From positions 1 through 35,952 of the forward strand of contig JAEXDQ010000032.1 in assembly GCA_023401595.1 (NCBI GenBank): a DNA stretch of 35,952 bases, read 5' to 3'. Both the position numbers and the translations under genes were made by a program. The DNA comes from Spirochaetota bacterium (GTDB lineage Bacteria; Spirochaetota; Spirochaetia; Sphaerochaetales; Sphaerochaetaceae). Position 1 is the first letter of the stretch. Each line of letters opens with the position of its first letter. Below the pieces are notes generated by a model. The model did not search any database, was not told the DNA's origin, and was given only the letters and a program-made list of their open reading frames with translations. Positions 1 through 6,069 of this stretch are shown here, in pieces.

Positions 1-85
1 TATGGTTGCAACTATGAACAAGCTCATACGCACTCTTTTCATCCTCTTGACCAGAGGTGAAAAGTACTGTGAGGAGAAAGTCTGA
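1..85 (+). CDS. C-terminal tail of a probable IS110-family transposase (partial)
   Basis: An open frame enters from the left edge (codons in phase with base 2) and ends at TGA 83-85. The visible residues include ATMNKLIRTLFILLTRGEKY, which resembles the C-terminus of IS110-type DEDD transposases, where an Arg/Asn-Lys-Leu-hydrophobic helix leads into a short 'L..G..Y' ending. Only about 27 residues are visible, so the family is a pattern-based guess. A short hairpin (TCTGA 81-85 with TCAGA 94-98) sits between this stop and the convergent gene ending at 99 and could act as a weak terminator. An insertion sequence here would fit the island setting. Confidence 0.42.
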   Translation, partial: MVATMNKLIRTLFILLTRGEKYCEEKV

Positions 86-98
86 TCTTTTTTTCAGA

Positions 99-287
99 TT
101 ACTCATTCTTTATAGTTGACTCCTTCTTGATCTCCGTATCTTTGTTTTGATTAGTCGCATGAAAATCGTCAATCTGACTCCATAGGAGCGTGACGATAAC
201 CGAATTCTTTGATATGCCAAGCAACTTGGCCCTTTTTTCTATCAGTTCATTCAGCTGTTTCGGAATCCTCAATGTAAAACGAACCAT
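99..287 (-). CDS. Small ribbon-helix-helix (CopG/Arc-like) DNA-binding protein
   Basis: This is a 62-residue protein beginning MVRFTLRIPKQLNELIEKRA. A short beta strand (VRFTLRIP) followed by two helices is the ribbon-helix-helix fold used by CopG/Arc/MetJ-type regulators and antitoxins, which dimerise and insert the strand pair into the DNA major groove. The start at 287 is preferred over an upstream in-frame ATG at 344 because GGAGAG lies 5 nt upstream of it and the RHH strand begins right there. It is divergent from the RHH gene at 416, and the intergenic region carries an inverted repeat. No adjacent toxin gene is visible, so it may be a stand-alone regulator of island functions such as excision or transfer. 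Confidence 0.72.
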   Translation of the reverse strand: MVRFTLRIPKQLNELIEKRAKLLGISKNSVIVTLLWSQIDDFHATNQNKDTEIKKESTIKNE

Positions 288-346
288 ATCAACTCTCCAA
301 TTATCACCAATATGATACCAAATACAACCATAATACACAACCATTG

Positions 347-400
347 TGGTGTCAAGTGGTTACCTTGCCAATAATCCGGAATGGTGTTATATTGACACCA
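347..400 (+). promoter_or_regulatory. Promoter flanked by a 9-bp inverted-repeat operator
   Basis: TTGCCA (365-370), a 17-nt spacer and TATATT (388-393) form a good sigma70-like promoter for the gene at 416. Perfect inverted arms TGGTGTCAA (347-355) and TTGACACCA (392-400) bracket it, the right arm touching the -10 and probable +1. The arms are spaced 36 bp apart, so regulator dimers bound at both could block the promoter or form a loop. Autoregulation by one of the neighbouring RHH proteins is the simplest inference. Confidence 0.6.
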
Positions 401-415
401 AAAGGAGCCACTGCG

Positions 416-592
416 ATGCCGTCAAACGATAAGGTCATTTGTTTTACCATGCGCCTGCCGAGCGAATTACACGCCGAAATCAAGAGGATCGCCGACATGA
501 ACAAACGATCAGTGGCAAAACAGATTGAGTTCATGATTGAGCAATCCCTCCAGTCAGAGCACCCCAAAGACATATCTTCACAAAATCACTGA
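416..592 (+). CDS. Small Arc-type ribbon-helix-helix protein
   Basis: This 58-residue protein has an N-terminal strand KVICFTMRLP followed by helix SELHAEIKRIADMNKRS and a second helix, the typical Arc/Mnt layout including the 'RLP..L...I...A..N.RS' pattern. The start at 416 is chosen because AAAGGAG (401-407) precedes it at good spacing; the open frame continues upstream to 344 without a better signal. Its promoter is embedded in a perfect 9-bp inverted repeat, consistent with autorepression. The last 62 nt overlap the 3' end of the convergent gene ending at 531, so the two messages would be antisense to each other there. Possible roles are an orphan antitoxin or a control protein for island mobility. 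Confidence 0.72.
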   Translation: MPSNDKVICFTMRLPSELHAEIKRIADMNKRSVAKQIEFMIEQSLQSEHPKDISSQNH

Positions 593-677
593 ACCTGATT
601 CCTTTCTCCTCCGCTTTGGAGACGATTGCTTTGTGCAATTGGTCATCAAGGGTTATGCTGAGCGTTACCTGTTCCAT
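531..677 (-). CDS. Very small ribbon-helix-helix protein
   Basis: This is a 48-residue protein beginning MEQVTLSITLDDQLHKAIVS, with a strand (QVTLSITLD) and two short helices as expected for a minimal RHH dimer subunit. It starts at 677 in a TGATG junction, sharing one base with the stop codon of the upstream gene, and AGGAGG sits just before it, so the two genes are almost certainly translationally coupled. Its 3' end overlaps the convergent RHH gene at 416-592 by 62 nt. Function is unknown; together with its partner it may form a heteromeric regulator. Confidence 0.62.
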   Translation of the reverse strand: MEQVTLSITLDDQLHKAIVSKAEEKGIRFSDFVKICLWGALTGGIAQS

Positions 678-898
678 CACTCCTCCTTGATCGCGGTACC
701 AGAGAGATAGGTCGGCTGCATAGGCGGAGCAGAAGCAACGCCCGCGGAAATAAGCTCGCGTTTGATTAAGTGTTTCAGCCACGGGCCTTTCTTTAGCCCA
801 TGGTCAACCAAATACTTTTCAAAAATCGCTTCTTCTTCTGGGGTCTTAAATGGGATGCGAACAGTCTTTGGCTTGAATATGTCGTTATTAACATTCAT
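677..898 (-). CDS. Small RHH-like protein, first gene of a two-gene unit
   Basis: A 73-residue protein. The part KPKTVRIPFKTPEEEAIFEK contains a strand (TVRIPF) and a following helix, and LKKGPWLKHLIKREL would be the second helix, so it reads as a diverged ribbon-helix-helix protein with a short Pro-rich tail. It is preceded by a strong promoter on the minus strand (TTGACA 929-934, N17, TAATAC 906-911). One copy of a 17-bp direct repeat falls on its own first codons (encoding VNNDI) and another inside the promoter spacer, suggesting autoregulation. The downstream RHH gene overlaps its stop codon. No toxin-like partner is seen. Confidence 0.6.
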   Translation of the reverse strand: MNVNNDIFKPKTVRIPFKTPEEEAIFEKYLVDHGLKKGPWLKHLIKRELISAGVASAPPMQPTYLSGTAIKEE

Positions 899-934
899 AC
901 CAACAGTATTATGTCGTTATTAACATATTGTCAA
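878..934 (-). promoter_or_regulatory. Promoter with two 17-bp direct-repeat operators
   Basis: TATGTCGTTATTAACAT occurs exactly at 878-894 and again at 910-926, centre to centre 32 bp, about three helical turns. The second copy fills the spacer between TTGACA (929-934, minus strand) and TAATAC (906-911); the first overlaps the start codon of the gene at 898. Each copy contains the near-palindrome GTTATTAAC. This looks like a two-site operator on one DNA face, controlling the minus-strand pair and possibly the divergent XRE gene at 982. Confidence 0.68.
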
Positions 935-981
935 TACACAAATATGTACAAATTTACATTTTTTTGCAGTACGATAGACAC

Positions 982-1332
982 ATGGACTTATATGACAGAA
1001 TTAAACTGTTAGTACGAGAACAGGGCATAACAATTGAAGGCATGTTGGAACTAGCTATGCCAGGAAAAGCATCAATCGATACCTATAATGGATGGAGACG
1101 CAGGGGGGTTATTCCTAGAGGCGATGTATGCTTAAAAATTGCACAAACCCTCGGCGTATCAGTAGAATATCTCCTGACAGGGGAAACACCAAGTACCTAC
1201 ACACCACGAACCCCACAGGTAAAGGCTATATTTGATGGCATCCTACACGCAACCCAGGCTGAACTTGACATAATCTACAGGATCATTGTCAAGGAGGAAC
1301 AGTCGGAGACGAAAAGGATCAAAAACGCATAA
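982..1332 (+). CDS. XRE-family (helix-turn-helix) transcriptional regulator
   Basis: This 116-residue protein has an N-terminal HTH of the phage-repressor type: YDRIKLLVREQGITIEGMLE leads into the recognition region SIDTYNGWRRRGVIPRG and then CLKIAQTLGVSVEYLLTGE, the usual 'A..L.VS.eyLl.G' ending of XRE domains. The C-terminal 40 residues are helical and of unknown role. The start at 982 is the first Met of the domain; no Shine-Dalgarno sequence is evident, so it may be leaderless or weakly translated. It is only 39 nt upstream of the lipoprotein-nuclease gene on the same strand and so is probably the first gene and the regulator of that operon. It is divergent from the RHH pair whose operator repeats lie between. 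Confidence 0.82.
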   Translation: MDLYDRIKLLVREQGITIEGMLELAMPGKASIDTYNGWRRRGVIPRGDVCLKIAQTLGVSVEYLLTGETPSTYTPRTPQVKAIFDGILHATQAELDIIYRIIVKEEQSETKRIKNA

Positions 1333-1342
1333 GTACGGTAAG

Positions 1343-1370
1343 ATATCATATTTCGAGGGGTGGGGAAAAT
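1343..1370 (+). repeat. Leader element, copy A
   Basis: The block GAGGGGTGGGGAAAAT (1355-1370), preceded by an AT-rich ATCATATTT-like stretch, recurs at 5855-5870 upstream of a 29-codon membrane ORF. In both places it ends within 2 nt of, or inside, an ATG followed by Lys codons. It contains the Shine-Dalgarno-like GAGGGG. A shorter relative, TTGAGGGGAAAACG, precedes the TIR-like gene start at 3855. Confidence 0.7.
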
Positions 1371-1371
1371 A

Positions 1372-3819
1372 ATGAAGAAAGCTGCATTGTTGTATTTTGT
1401 GGGATCATTGTTTTTAATGAGTTGCAGTTCGTTCACCCCCGTTGAAACGCCTTCCCTTCCCAAAACCACGAGCAATGAATCAGATAAATCCAACATTCGC
1501 AATCTGCCAATACTCACAAAAGAAGAACCAGAAGTTTATCTTGCTGATTTTTCCGAACCGACAGGGCCCATACCAATTAATAACAACATATCTATCATCG
1601 AGGAAGCAGCCATCATATCTGCACCTGAAATAATTGAAATTGTAGAACCTCCAAAAGAATCCGATGCAAATGAAAAAAATGTAGGTTCCGCAATAGATGT
1701 CAAGCAAGCAGAAATTGAAAATAAAGAACTTACTTTGAATAGTATGGATATTGGCCCCCCTAAACTTACAGAGACAATGGACATCGCCCTAGAGGTTGGT
1801 TCAAAGAACGGTCTCGCAGTACCAACCATCCATGAAACCACCAGTATTCCATCGACTCCGGTAAAAAACATTCAGGAAACTGTTCCCGTAAATGAGCAAA
1901 GTTCTTACGCGGTGAATTATAAAGATACCTCTGAAAGCGATGCATCCGCACCTTTGAGCCGCAAGATTGCCCCCTTTGAAGTTCCTGACAATGCAGCGGA
2001 ATCAGATGCTATTGCCTTGGATACACTGGAAGAACCGGAACCATTCACTTTTTCCTATTTTCCCGAATTACCGAAGCCAATACCAGATACGAACAATCTA
2101 GTTGCCATCGTAAAGGAATCGGACAACATACCCCCAGCACCCGAGACACCTGAAATCGCGAGACCTCCAGAAAAAAACAATGAGGAAAATACTGTTTCCA
2201 GTATAGATATCAAGAAAACAGCAGTTGAAAATATCGTTCCAACTGAGCTTACAGAGATAAAGGACGAAGCTCCGATAGTTGAGCCAAATAGAGATTTTAC
2301 TGTACCCGATGATACGAAAGGGGGAAGGGACATGTCATATATATCTTATGCTTTGATTGCGCTTTGCGTAATACTTATTATCCTGATTAAAGTTTTGACA
2401 AACAAAAACAAGTCATATAAAGCGTTAAAAAAACGTTTTGATTCCTTTGGTCTTTCTTCTATACAAGGGGCAAAGGAAGAACTATCAAATCTCATAGAAC
2501 AACAGGAAGAAGAATCAAAAAAACTGAAAAAACTCCAGGATGCATTCAACCAGTTGAAAAGCGTAGCAATAGACCAAAAGACCGAAGTCCAGGATCTTCA
2601 GAAGAAAATTGAAAACCAAAAAAACAAGTTCCAGAAAAACCGAGACCTCTACAAAGCAATGGAAAGTGCGATACAGACCTACTATACCGCATCGTTGGAG
2701 GATACTGGCTTCCGTCCGCTTTCCGCGTCCGACATGCAATACATGGATTCTTTCGCACCAACCGTCTTGCTGGCTTTGAATTGCATGAACTATCAGGACT
2801 TGCGAAAGAAATTTCTGAACAACCAAAAGCAAATAAGTGAACTTCTCGAAGAGTTCAAGGAAAGATACACAACAAAGTCAAACAGATCTCTTTATCAAGT
2901 CATGGTGATAGCATTGTCAGCTGAATTGCAAAACATATTGGTCAAGCTCAAATTCGGCAAGTTAGAAGAAGGAAAGGAATACGTCCGACAATTAGCTAAT
3001 AAATTCATCAGCATCGCTGATGACGGCAACCAAACTATCGCAGGAACAGCCAAAAAGTTCATATATGCATTGCAAAAACTGTTTGAAGACGCAGTTGATA
3101 TTGAATACGAATACTATATCAAGAAAGAACAGTCGCACCAGGAGCAGCTGGCACTAAAAGCCCGCATGAGGGAAGAACGGGAGGAACAAAGACGACTCAA
3201 AGAACAAGCCGAACAAATGAGACGGGAAGAAGAGAAATATCAGCAGGAAAAAGAACGGTTGCAAGAAAAGCTATCCCTTGCATCGTCAGATGAGGAAAAG
3301 AGGATTGTTGAAGAGGGAATATTAAAGATTGATGAACAGATAGCAACCATCACAGAAAAGAAAGAAGAAATCATAAAACTCCAACACGGAAAAGCTGGTA
3401 ACGTCTATATTATTAGCAATGTCGGCTCATTTGGAGATACGGTATTCAAGATTGGCATGACAAGACGATTGGATCCACAAGAAAGAGTCGATGAGCTTGG
3501 CAGTGCAAGTGTTCCGTTTAGCTTTGATGTCCACTCTTTCATCTTCTCTGAAGACGCTTCCGGATTGGAAACGGAACTTCATAAGAGACTGAATGACAGA
3601 AGAGTCAATAGGGTCAATCGTCGCAAGGAATTTTTCTCCGTGTCAATTGATGAATTAGAAACTTTGGTGAATGAAATCTATCCTTCCGCAGAGTTCAACA
3701 AAACCATGTTAGCAGAAGAATATAGGCAAACGCTCTCTCTGACTCAGAACGCATTTACCTTCGGAGATGTATTAGCCCCCGAAGAAGAAGCCGAAGATAT
3801 AGGAGAGGAACAAATCTAG
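1372..3819 (+). CDS. Lipoprotein fused to transmembrane DUF4041-like coiled coil and GIY-YIG nuclease
   Basis: 815 residues. Residues 1-18 are a lipoprotein signal with lipobox LMSC (Cys18). Residues 19-320 are Pro/Glu/Ser-rich, low in hydrophobics, and contain a diverged internal duplication (about 65-120 and 235-287, sharing PIP..NN, APE..EI..PP and SAIDVK/SSIDIK). A single membrane helix follows (321-345, SYISYALIALCVILIILIKV), then a long charged coiled coil typical of DUF4041 proteins, and a GIY-YIG (T5orf172/MUG113-like) domain: VYIIS 678-682, FKIGMT 692-697 and acidic E733/E735. In the usual topology the N-terminal part would be outside the cytoplasm and the nuclease inside. An internal ATG at 2332 has GGGGGAAGGGAC directly before it and would give a 495-residue form starting at the membrane helix. 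ATG 1372 is preferred to GTG 1360 because it starts the signal peptide. It is followed 35 nt later by the TIR-like gene. Confidence 0.82.
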   Translation: MKKAALLYFVGSLFLMSCSSFTPVETPSLPKTTSNESDKSNIRNLPILTKEEPEVYLADFSEPTGPIPINNNISIIEEAAIISAPEIIEIVEPPKESDANEKNVGSAIDVKQAEIENKELTLNSMDIGPPKLTETMDIALEVGSKNGLAVPTIHETTSIPSTPVKNIQETVPVNEQSSYAVNYKDTSESDASAPLSRKIAPFEVPDNAAESDAIALDTLEEPEPFTFSYFPELPKPIPDTNNLVAIVKESDNIPPAPETPEIARPPEKNNEENTVSSIDIKKTAVENIVPTELTEIKDEAPIVEPNRDFTVPDDTKGGRDMSYISYALIALCVILIILIKVLTNKNKSYKALKKRFDSFGLSSIQGAKEELSNLIEQQEEESKKLKKLQDAFNQLKSVAIDQKTEVQDLQKKIENQKNKFQKNRDLYKAMESAIQTYYTASLEDTGFRPLSASDMQYMDSFAPTVLLALNCMNYQDLRKKFLNNQKQISELLEEFKERYTTKSNRSLYQVMVIALSAELQNILVKLKFGKLEEGKEYVRQLANKFISIADDGNQTIAGTAKKFIYALQKLFEDAVDIEYEYYIKKEQSHQEQLALKARMREEREEQRRLKEQAEQMRREEEKYQQEKERLQEKLSLASSDEEKRIVEEGILKIDEQIATITEKKEEIIKLQHGKAGNVYIISNVGSFGDTVFKIGMTRRLDPQERVDELGSASVPFSFDVHSFIFSEDASGLETELHKRLNDRRVNRVNRRKEFFSVSIDELETLVNEIYPSAEFNKTMLAEEYRQTLSLTQNAFTFGDVLAPEEEAEDIGEEQI

Positions 3820-3854
3820 GATTTTTAAGACACTTAATGATTGAGGGGAAAACG

Positions 3855-4700
3855 ATGGGTTTTTTACATATTATTGGCAAAAACGCACGAAAAAGAAATA
3901 TTGGATACAAATGTAATATCAAATCAGAAAAAGAACTGTTAGACGATTATATTATCCCGTTTGAAACAGGAGATATAATCTACTTAAGCAACAAGGAATG
4001 CAAAAAAGAAAGGGGAGATATATTACAGATTTTTGACTCTGACTTACGCAAGATAGACAAACGATCTGATAACCCTTTCAATTCTGGCATTCTCTCATCA
4101 TCACAAGAGGATATCAAATATATAGCACAACTAGAAGTTTATGGAGACCTTGGAGAAGAAATTACAAAAAAAATCCTACAAAATGCTCAGCGGATAATTC
4201 AATCCCGGCAGAGTTGTGAATCTTCTCCGCATAAGCAGACAAACGGTATCAAAAAGAACGTGTTCATCGTCCACGGCCATGATGTTGCGACAAAACTGGA
4301 AGTAGAAAAGTTCATGCAAAAGGTTGGACTCTCTCCCATTGTACTACAGGAGCAGGCGAACGAAGGACAGACCATCATTGAGAAACTTGAAAAACACCTC
4401 ACTCAAGCTGGATATGCAATTATTCTTTATACGAAATGCGATGAAGGCGGTGAAGCTGGTACAGGAGTTCATCAGCCGCGAGCACGGCAGAACGTCGTTC
4501 TGGAACACGGATGGGCCATTGGTGCCCTTGGCAGGAAAAATGTATGCGCCCTTGTTGAAAAAGGCGTGGAAACTCCTAGCGATATGAACGGCGTCCTATA
4601 TGTCCCATTGGAGGGTAATTGGCAACTCCAAATCGCAACAGAAATGAAGAAGGCCAAGCTACCCGTTGACCTGAACAAGCTGGTTGAAACAGAGGAGTAA
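3855..4700 (+). CDS. TIR-like (PF10137-type) putative NAD-hydrolysing defence effector
   Basis: 281 residues. The C-terminal half is the TIR-like domain found in CBASS (Cap12) and Pycsar effectors: VFIVHGHD at about 135-142, LEVEKFMQKVGLSPIVLQEQ, the EGQTIIEKLE helix, and QNVVLEHGWAIGALGR, whose Glu (about residue 217) sits where the catalytic glutamate of NAD-cleaving TIR domains is expected. Family members deplete NAD+ and arrest the infected cell. The N-terminal 115 residues match no sensor domain I recognise; there is no STING or membrane segment. The start at 3855 is chosen for GAGGGGAAAACGATG; the frame extends to 3837. It lies 35 nt after the lipoprotein-nuclease gene, so co-expression is likely. 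The activating signal is unknown; the nuclease partner is the obvious candidate. Confidence 0.85.
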   Translation: MGFLHIIGKNARKRNIGYKCNIKSEKELLDDYIIPFETGDIIYLSNKECKKERGDILQIFDSDLRKIDKRSDNPFNSGILSSSQEDIKYIAQLEVYGDLGEEITKKILQNAQRIIQSRQSCESSPHKQTNGIKKNVFIVHGHDVATKLEVEKFMQKVGLSPIVLQEQANEGQTIIEKLEKHLTQAGYAIILYTKCDEGGEAGTGVHQPRARQNVVLEHGWAIGALGRKNVCALVEKGVETPSDMNGVLYVPLEGNWQLQIATEMKKAKLPVDLNKLVETEE

Positions 4701-4785
4701 CACAAAAGGAGAAGAAAGAAGGAACGCAAGAGATAAAAAATATATTATGTAAGGAAAATTTAGGGAAAGGACCATTGAAAGTTAT

Positions 4786-4814
4786 TTACATAAAGTTAAG
4801 CTGTATATATGTAA
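4786..4814. promoter_or_regulatory. Inverted repeat in AT-rich leader
   Basis: TTACATA (4786-4792) and TATGTAA (4808-4814) are perfect inverted arms in the 185-nt AT-rich gap before the winged-helix gene at 4886. A TATATA lies between the arms, but no convincing -35/-10 pair is seen. It could be the operator of the downstream gene, whose product has two DNA-binding-like domains. Confidence 0.35.
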
Positions 4815-4885
4815 CAACAATAAAAAAACAGGCCACACTTTATTGTAGATAAATCATTATAAAAAACACAAAGGAGAATATTACA

Positions 4886-5788
4886 ATGACGGATCGGCAG
4901 AATGAAATGCTAAAACGAATCTACAAAAAGCTGGATTATAAATTAACAACAGACATCTTTCAACCAAATGATATTAGAAATCTGTTTTTCGATATGGGAG
5001 ATGAGGATGGCGTAAACTCAGATTTAGTATATCTTAAACAAAAAGGATATATTGCTTTTGAAGATAACACAACTCATGCAATACAGTTCTATACAAAACT
5101 ACAAGGAACTCTGGAAGGATTGGAGTATATTACTACTGAATACCAAAAAAATCAAAGATTTAGAGTCCTAAAAACAATAGCCGTTTTAGTTCAACACACA
5201 GTCGGAACAATCAAAACCGATAGCAACAGTCTTGAGGACAAGCTTTCAGATATTTCCCCAATGGAGATTTCCAGCGTAATAAGCTACCTGATTGGTAAGA
5301 AATATATTACAGCTATCGACTGCACTTCGGATGGAAATAAATGGAATGTATATATAAGTATATGCCTCACTTCGAACGGGCTGGAATACATTGAATCTCA
5401 AGGGGAAAATACCAAGCAACCAACATTACAAGCCCTGAGTATCGGAAATATAACGAATTCACAGGTAGTTTTTAGTCCCACAGATTCCCCAATTACTGGT
5501 AATAACGCACAGATCACTGGAAATGAGAATACTATCAGTTTCAACAATACCCAAGAATGGTACTCACTAGAGGAAAAAGAGCAACTGATAAAGTTTTTTC
5601 AAAAAATCAAAGAAAAGAGTCAGGACAATCCCACGGTGAGTACTCTGGCAGAGGCCGCTTTGGCAGAGGTCAACGGGAAAGCTGACAAAAATTCTCTAAG
5701 AAAGATTTGGTCCATAATCGTATCCATTGGTGGACAAATCAGTACAAGTGTGGCAACAGCGGGGGTCCTCCATTTATTGGGCTTTTAA
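4886..5788 (+). CDS. Tandem winged-helix protein with Asn-rich repeat and hydrophobic C-terminus
   Basis: 300 residues; I do not recognise the family. Two winged-helix-like units are visible: about residues 1-86, ending YLKQKGYIAFED and then GTLEGLEYI, and about 95-173, ending YLIGKKYITAID and then LTSNGLEYIES. Both show the 'L...GYI.....LT..GLEYI' pattern. Residues 185-222 form an Asn/Thr/Gly-rich stretch with short repeats (IGNITNSQVV, ITGNNAQITGNENTI) that could make a small beta-solenoid. A charged helix follows, and the last 25 residues (WSIIVSIGGQISTSVATAGV) are hydrophobic enough to insert into a membrane. The start has AAAGGAG 8 nt upstream. It lies between the TIR gene and the small membrane ORF. 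It may be a sensor or membrane-damaging effector of the same defence locus, but this is inference from position and layout only. Confidence 0.7.
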   Translation: MTDRQNEMLKRIYKKLDYKLTTDIFQPNDIRNLFFDMGDEDGVNSDLVYLKQKGYIAFEDNTTHAIQFYTKLQGTLEGLEYITTEYQKNQRFRVLKTIAVLVQHTVGTIKTDSNSLEDKLSDISPMEISSVISYLIGKKYITAIDCTSDGNKWNVYISICLTSNGLEYIESQGENTKQPTLQALSIGNITNSQVVFSPTDSPITGNNAQITGNENTISFNNTQEWYSLEEKEQLIKFFQKIKEKSQDNPTVSTLAEAALAEVNGKADKNSLRKIWSIIVSIGGQISTSVATAGVLHLLGF

Positions 5789-5842
5789 AATCAAGATGTA
5801 ACGGGGCAAAGCTGAAAAGCCAAGCGTAGAGAGAAAGGAAAA

Positions 5843-5870
5843 ATCATATATTTTGAGGGGTGGGGAAAAT
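5843..5870 (+). repeat. Leader element, copy B
   Basis: This is the second copy of the element at 1343-1370, with an identical 16-base core GAGGGGTGGGGAAAAT (5855-5870). Here the final AT of the core is the start of the ATG of the 29-codon ORF at 5869. Because the identity covers the 5' leader and then fades within the first codons, it looks like a duplicated translation or promoter-proximal signal rather than chance. Confidence 0.7.
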
Positions 5871-5958
5871 GAAGAAGAAGCATCGATTAGACGTCATATC
5901 GCCGGTTATTTCATTCTTTGCGATTGTCATTTCGATAATCGCTTTTATGGTTGAATAA
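5869..5958 (+). CDS. 29-residue single-pass membrane peptide
   Basis: The ORF reads MKKKHRLDVISPVISFFAIV and continues ISIIAFMVE: a basic N-terminus followed by one strongly hydrophobic helix and an acidic end. This is the profile of small membrane peptides such as type I toxins, holin-like peptides or membrane-complex subunits. It carries the same leader (GAGGGGTGGGGAAAAT) as the lipoprotein-nuclease gene, which supports real translation. It follows the winged-helix gene by 80 nt and precedes the HigBA-SecB promoter. Its size makes any family assignment unsafe. Confidence 0.5.
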   Translation: MKKKHRLDVISPVISFFAIVISIIAFMVE

Positions 5959-6020
5959 GTACACAAGGCAACAGAATGTCAAGAAACAGGATAAAATCAA
6001 TGAAATTCACAATCATTGTC

Positions 6021-6054
6021 TTGACGAATCCCATTAGTTAACATATATATTAAC
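6021..6054 (+). promoter_or_regulatory. Promoter and palindromic operator of the HigBA-SecB operon
   Basis: TTGACG (6021-6026), N17 and TATATA (6044-6049) form the promoter. An 18-bp imperfect palindrome, GTTAACATATATATTAAC (6037-6054, one mismatched pair), covers the -10 box, as expected for autorepression by the HigA antitoxin. Confidence 0.65.
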
Positions 6055-6069
6055 AACAAGGATTAGGCG

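Noticed and set aside
3855..4700. Considered as a Thoeris ThsB or CBASS Cap12 component
   Set aside because: No ThsA, no cyclase and no STING domain are nearby; only the TIR-like domain class can be supported.
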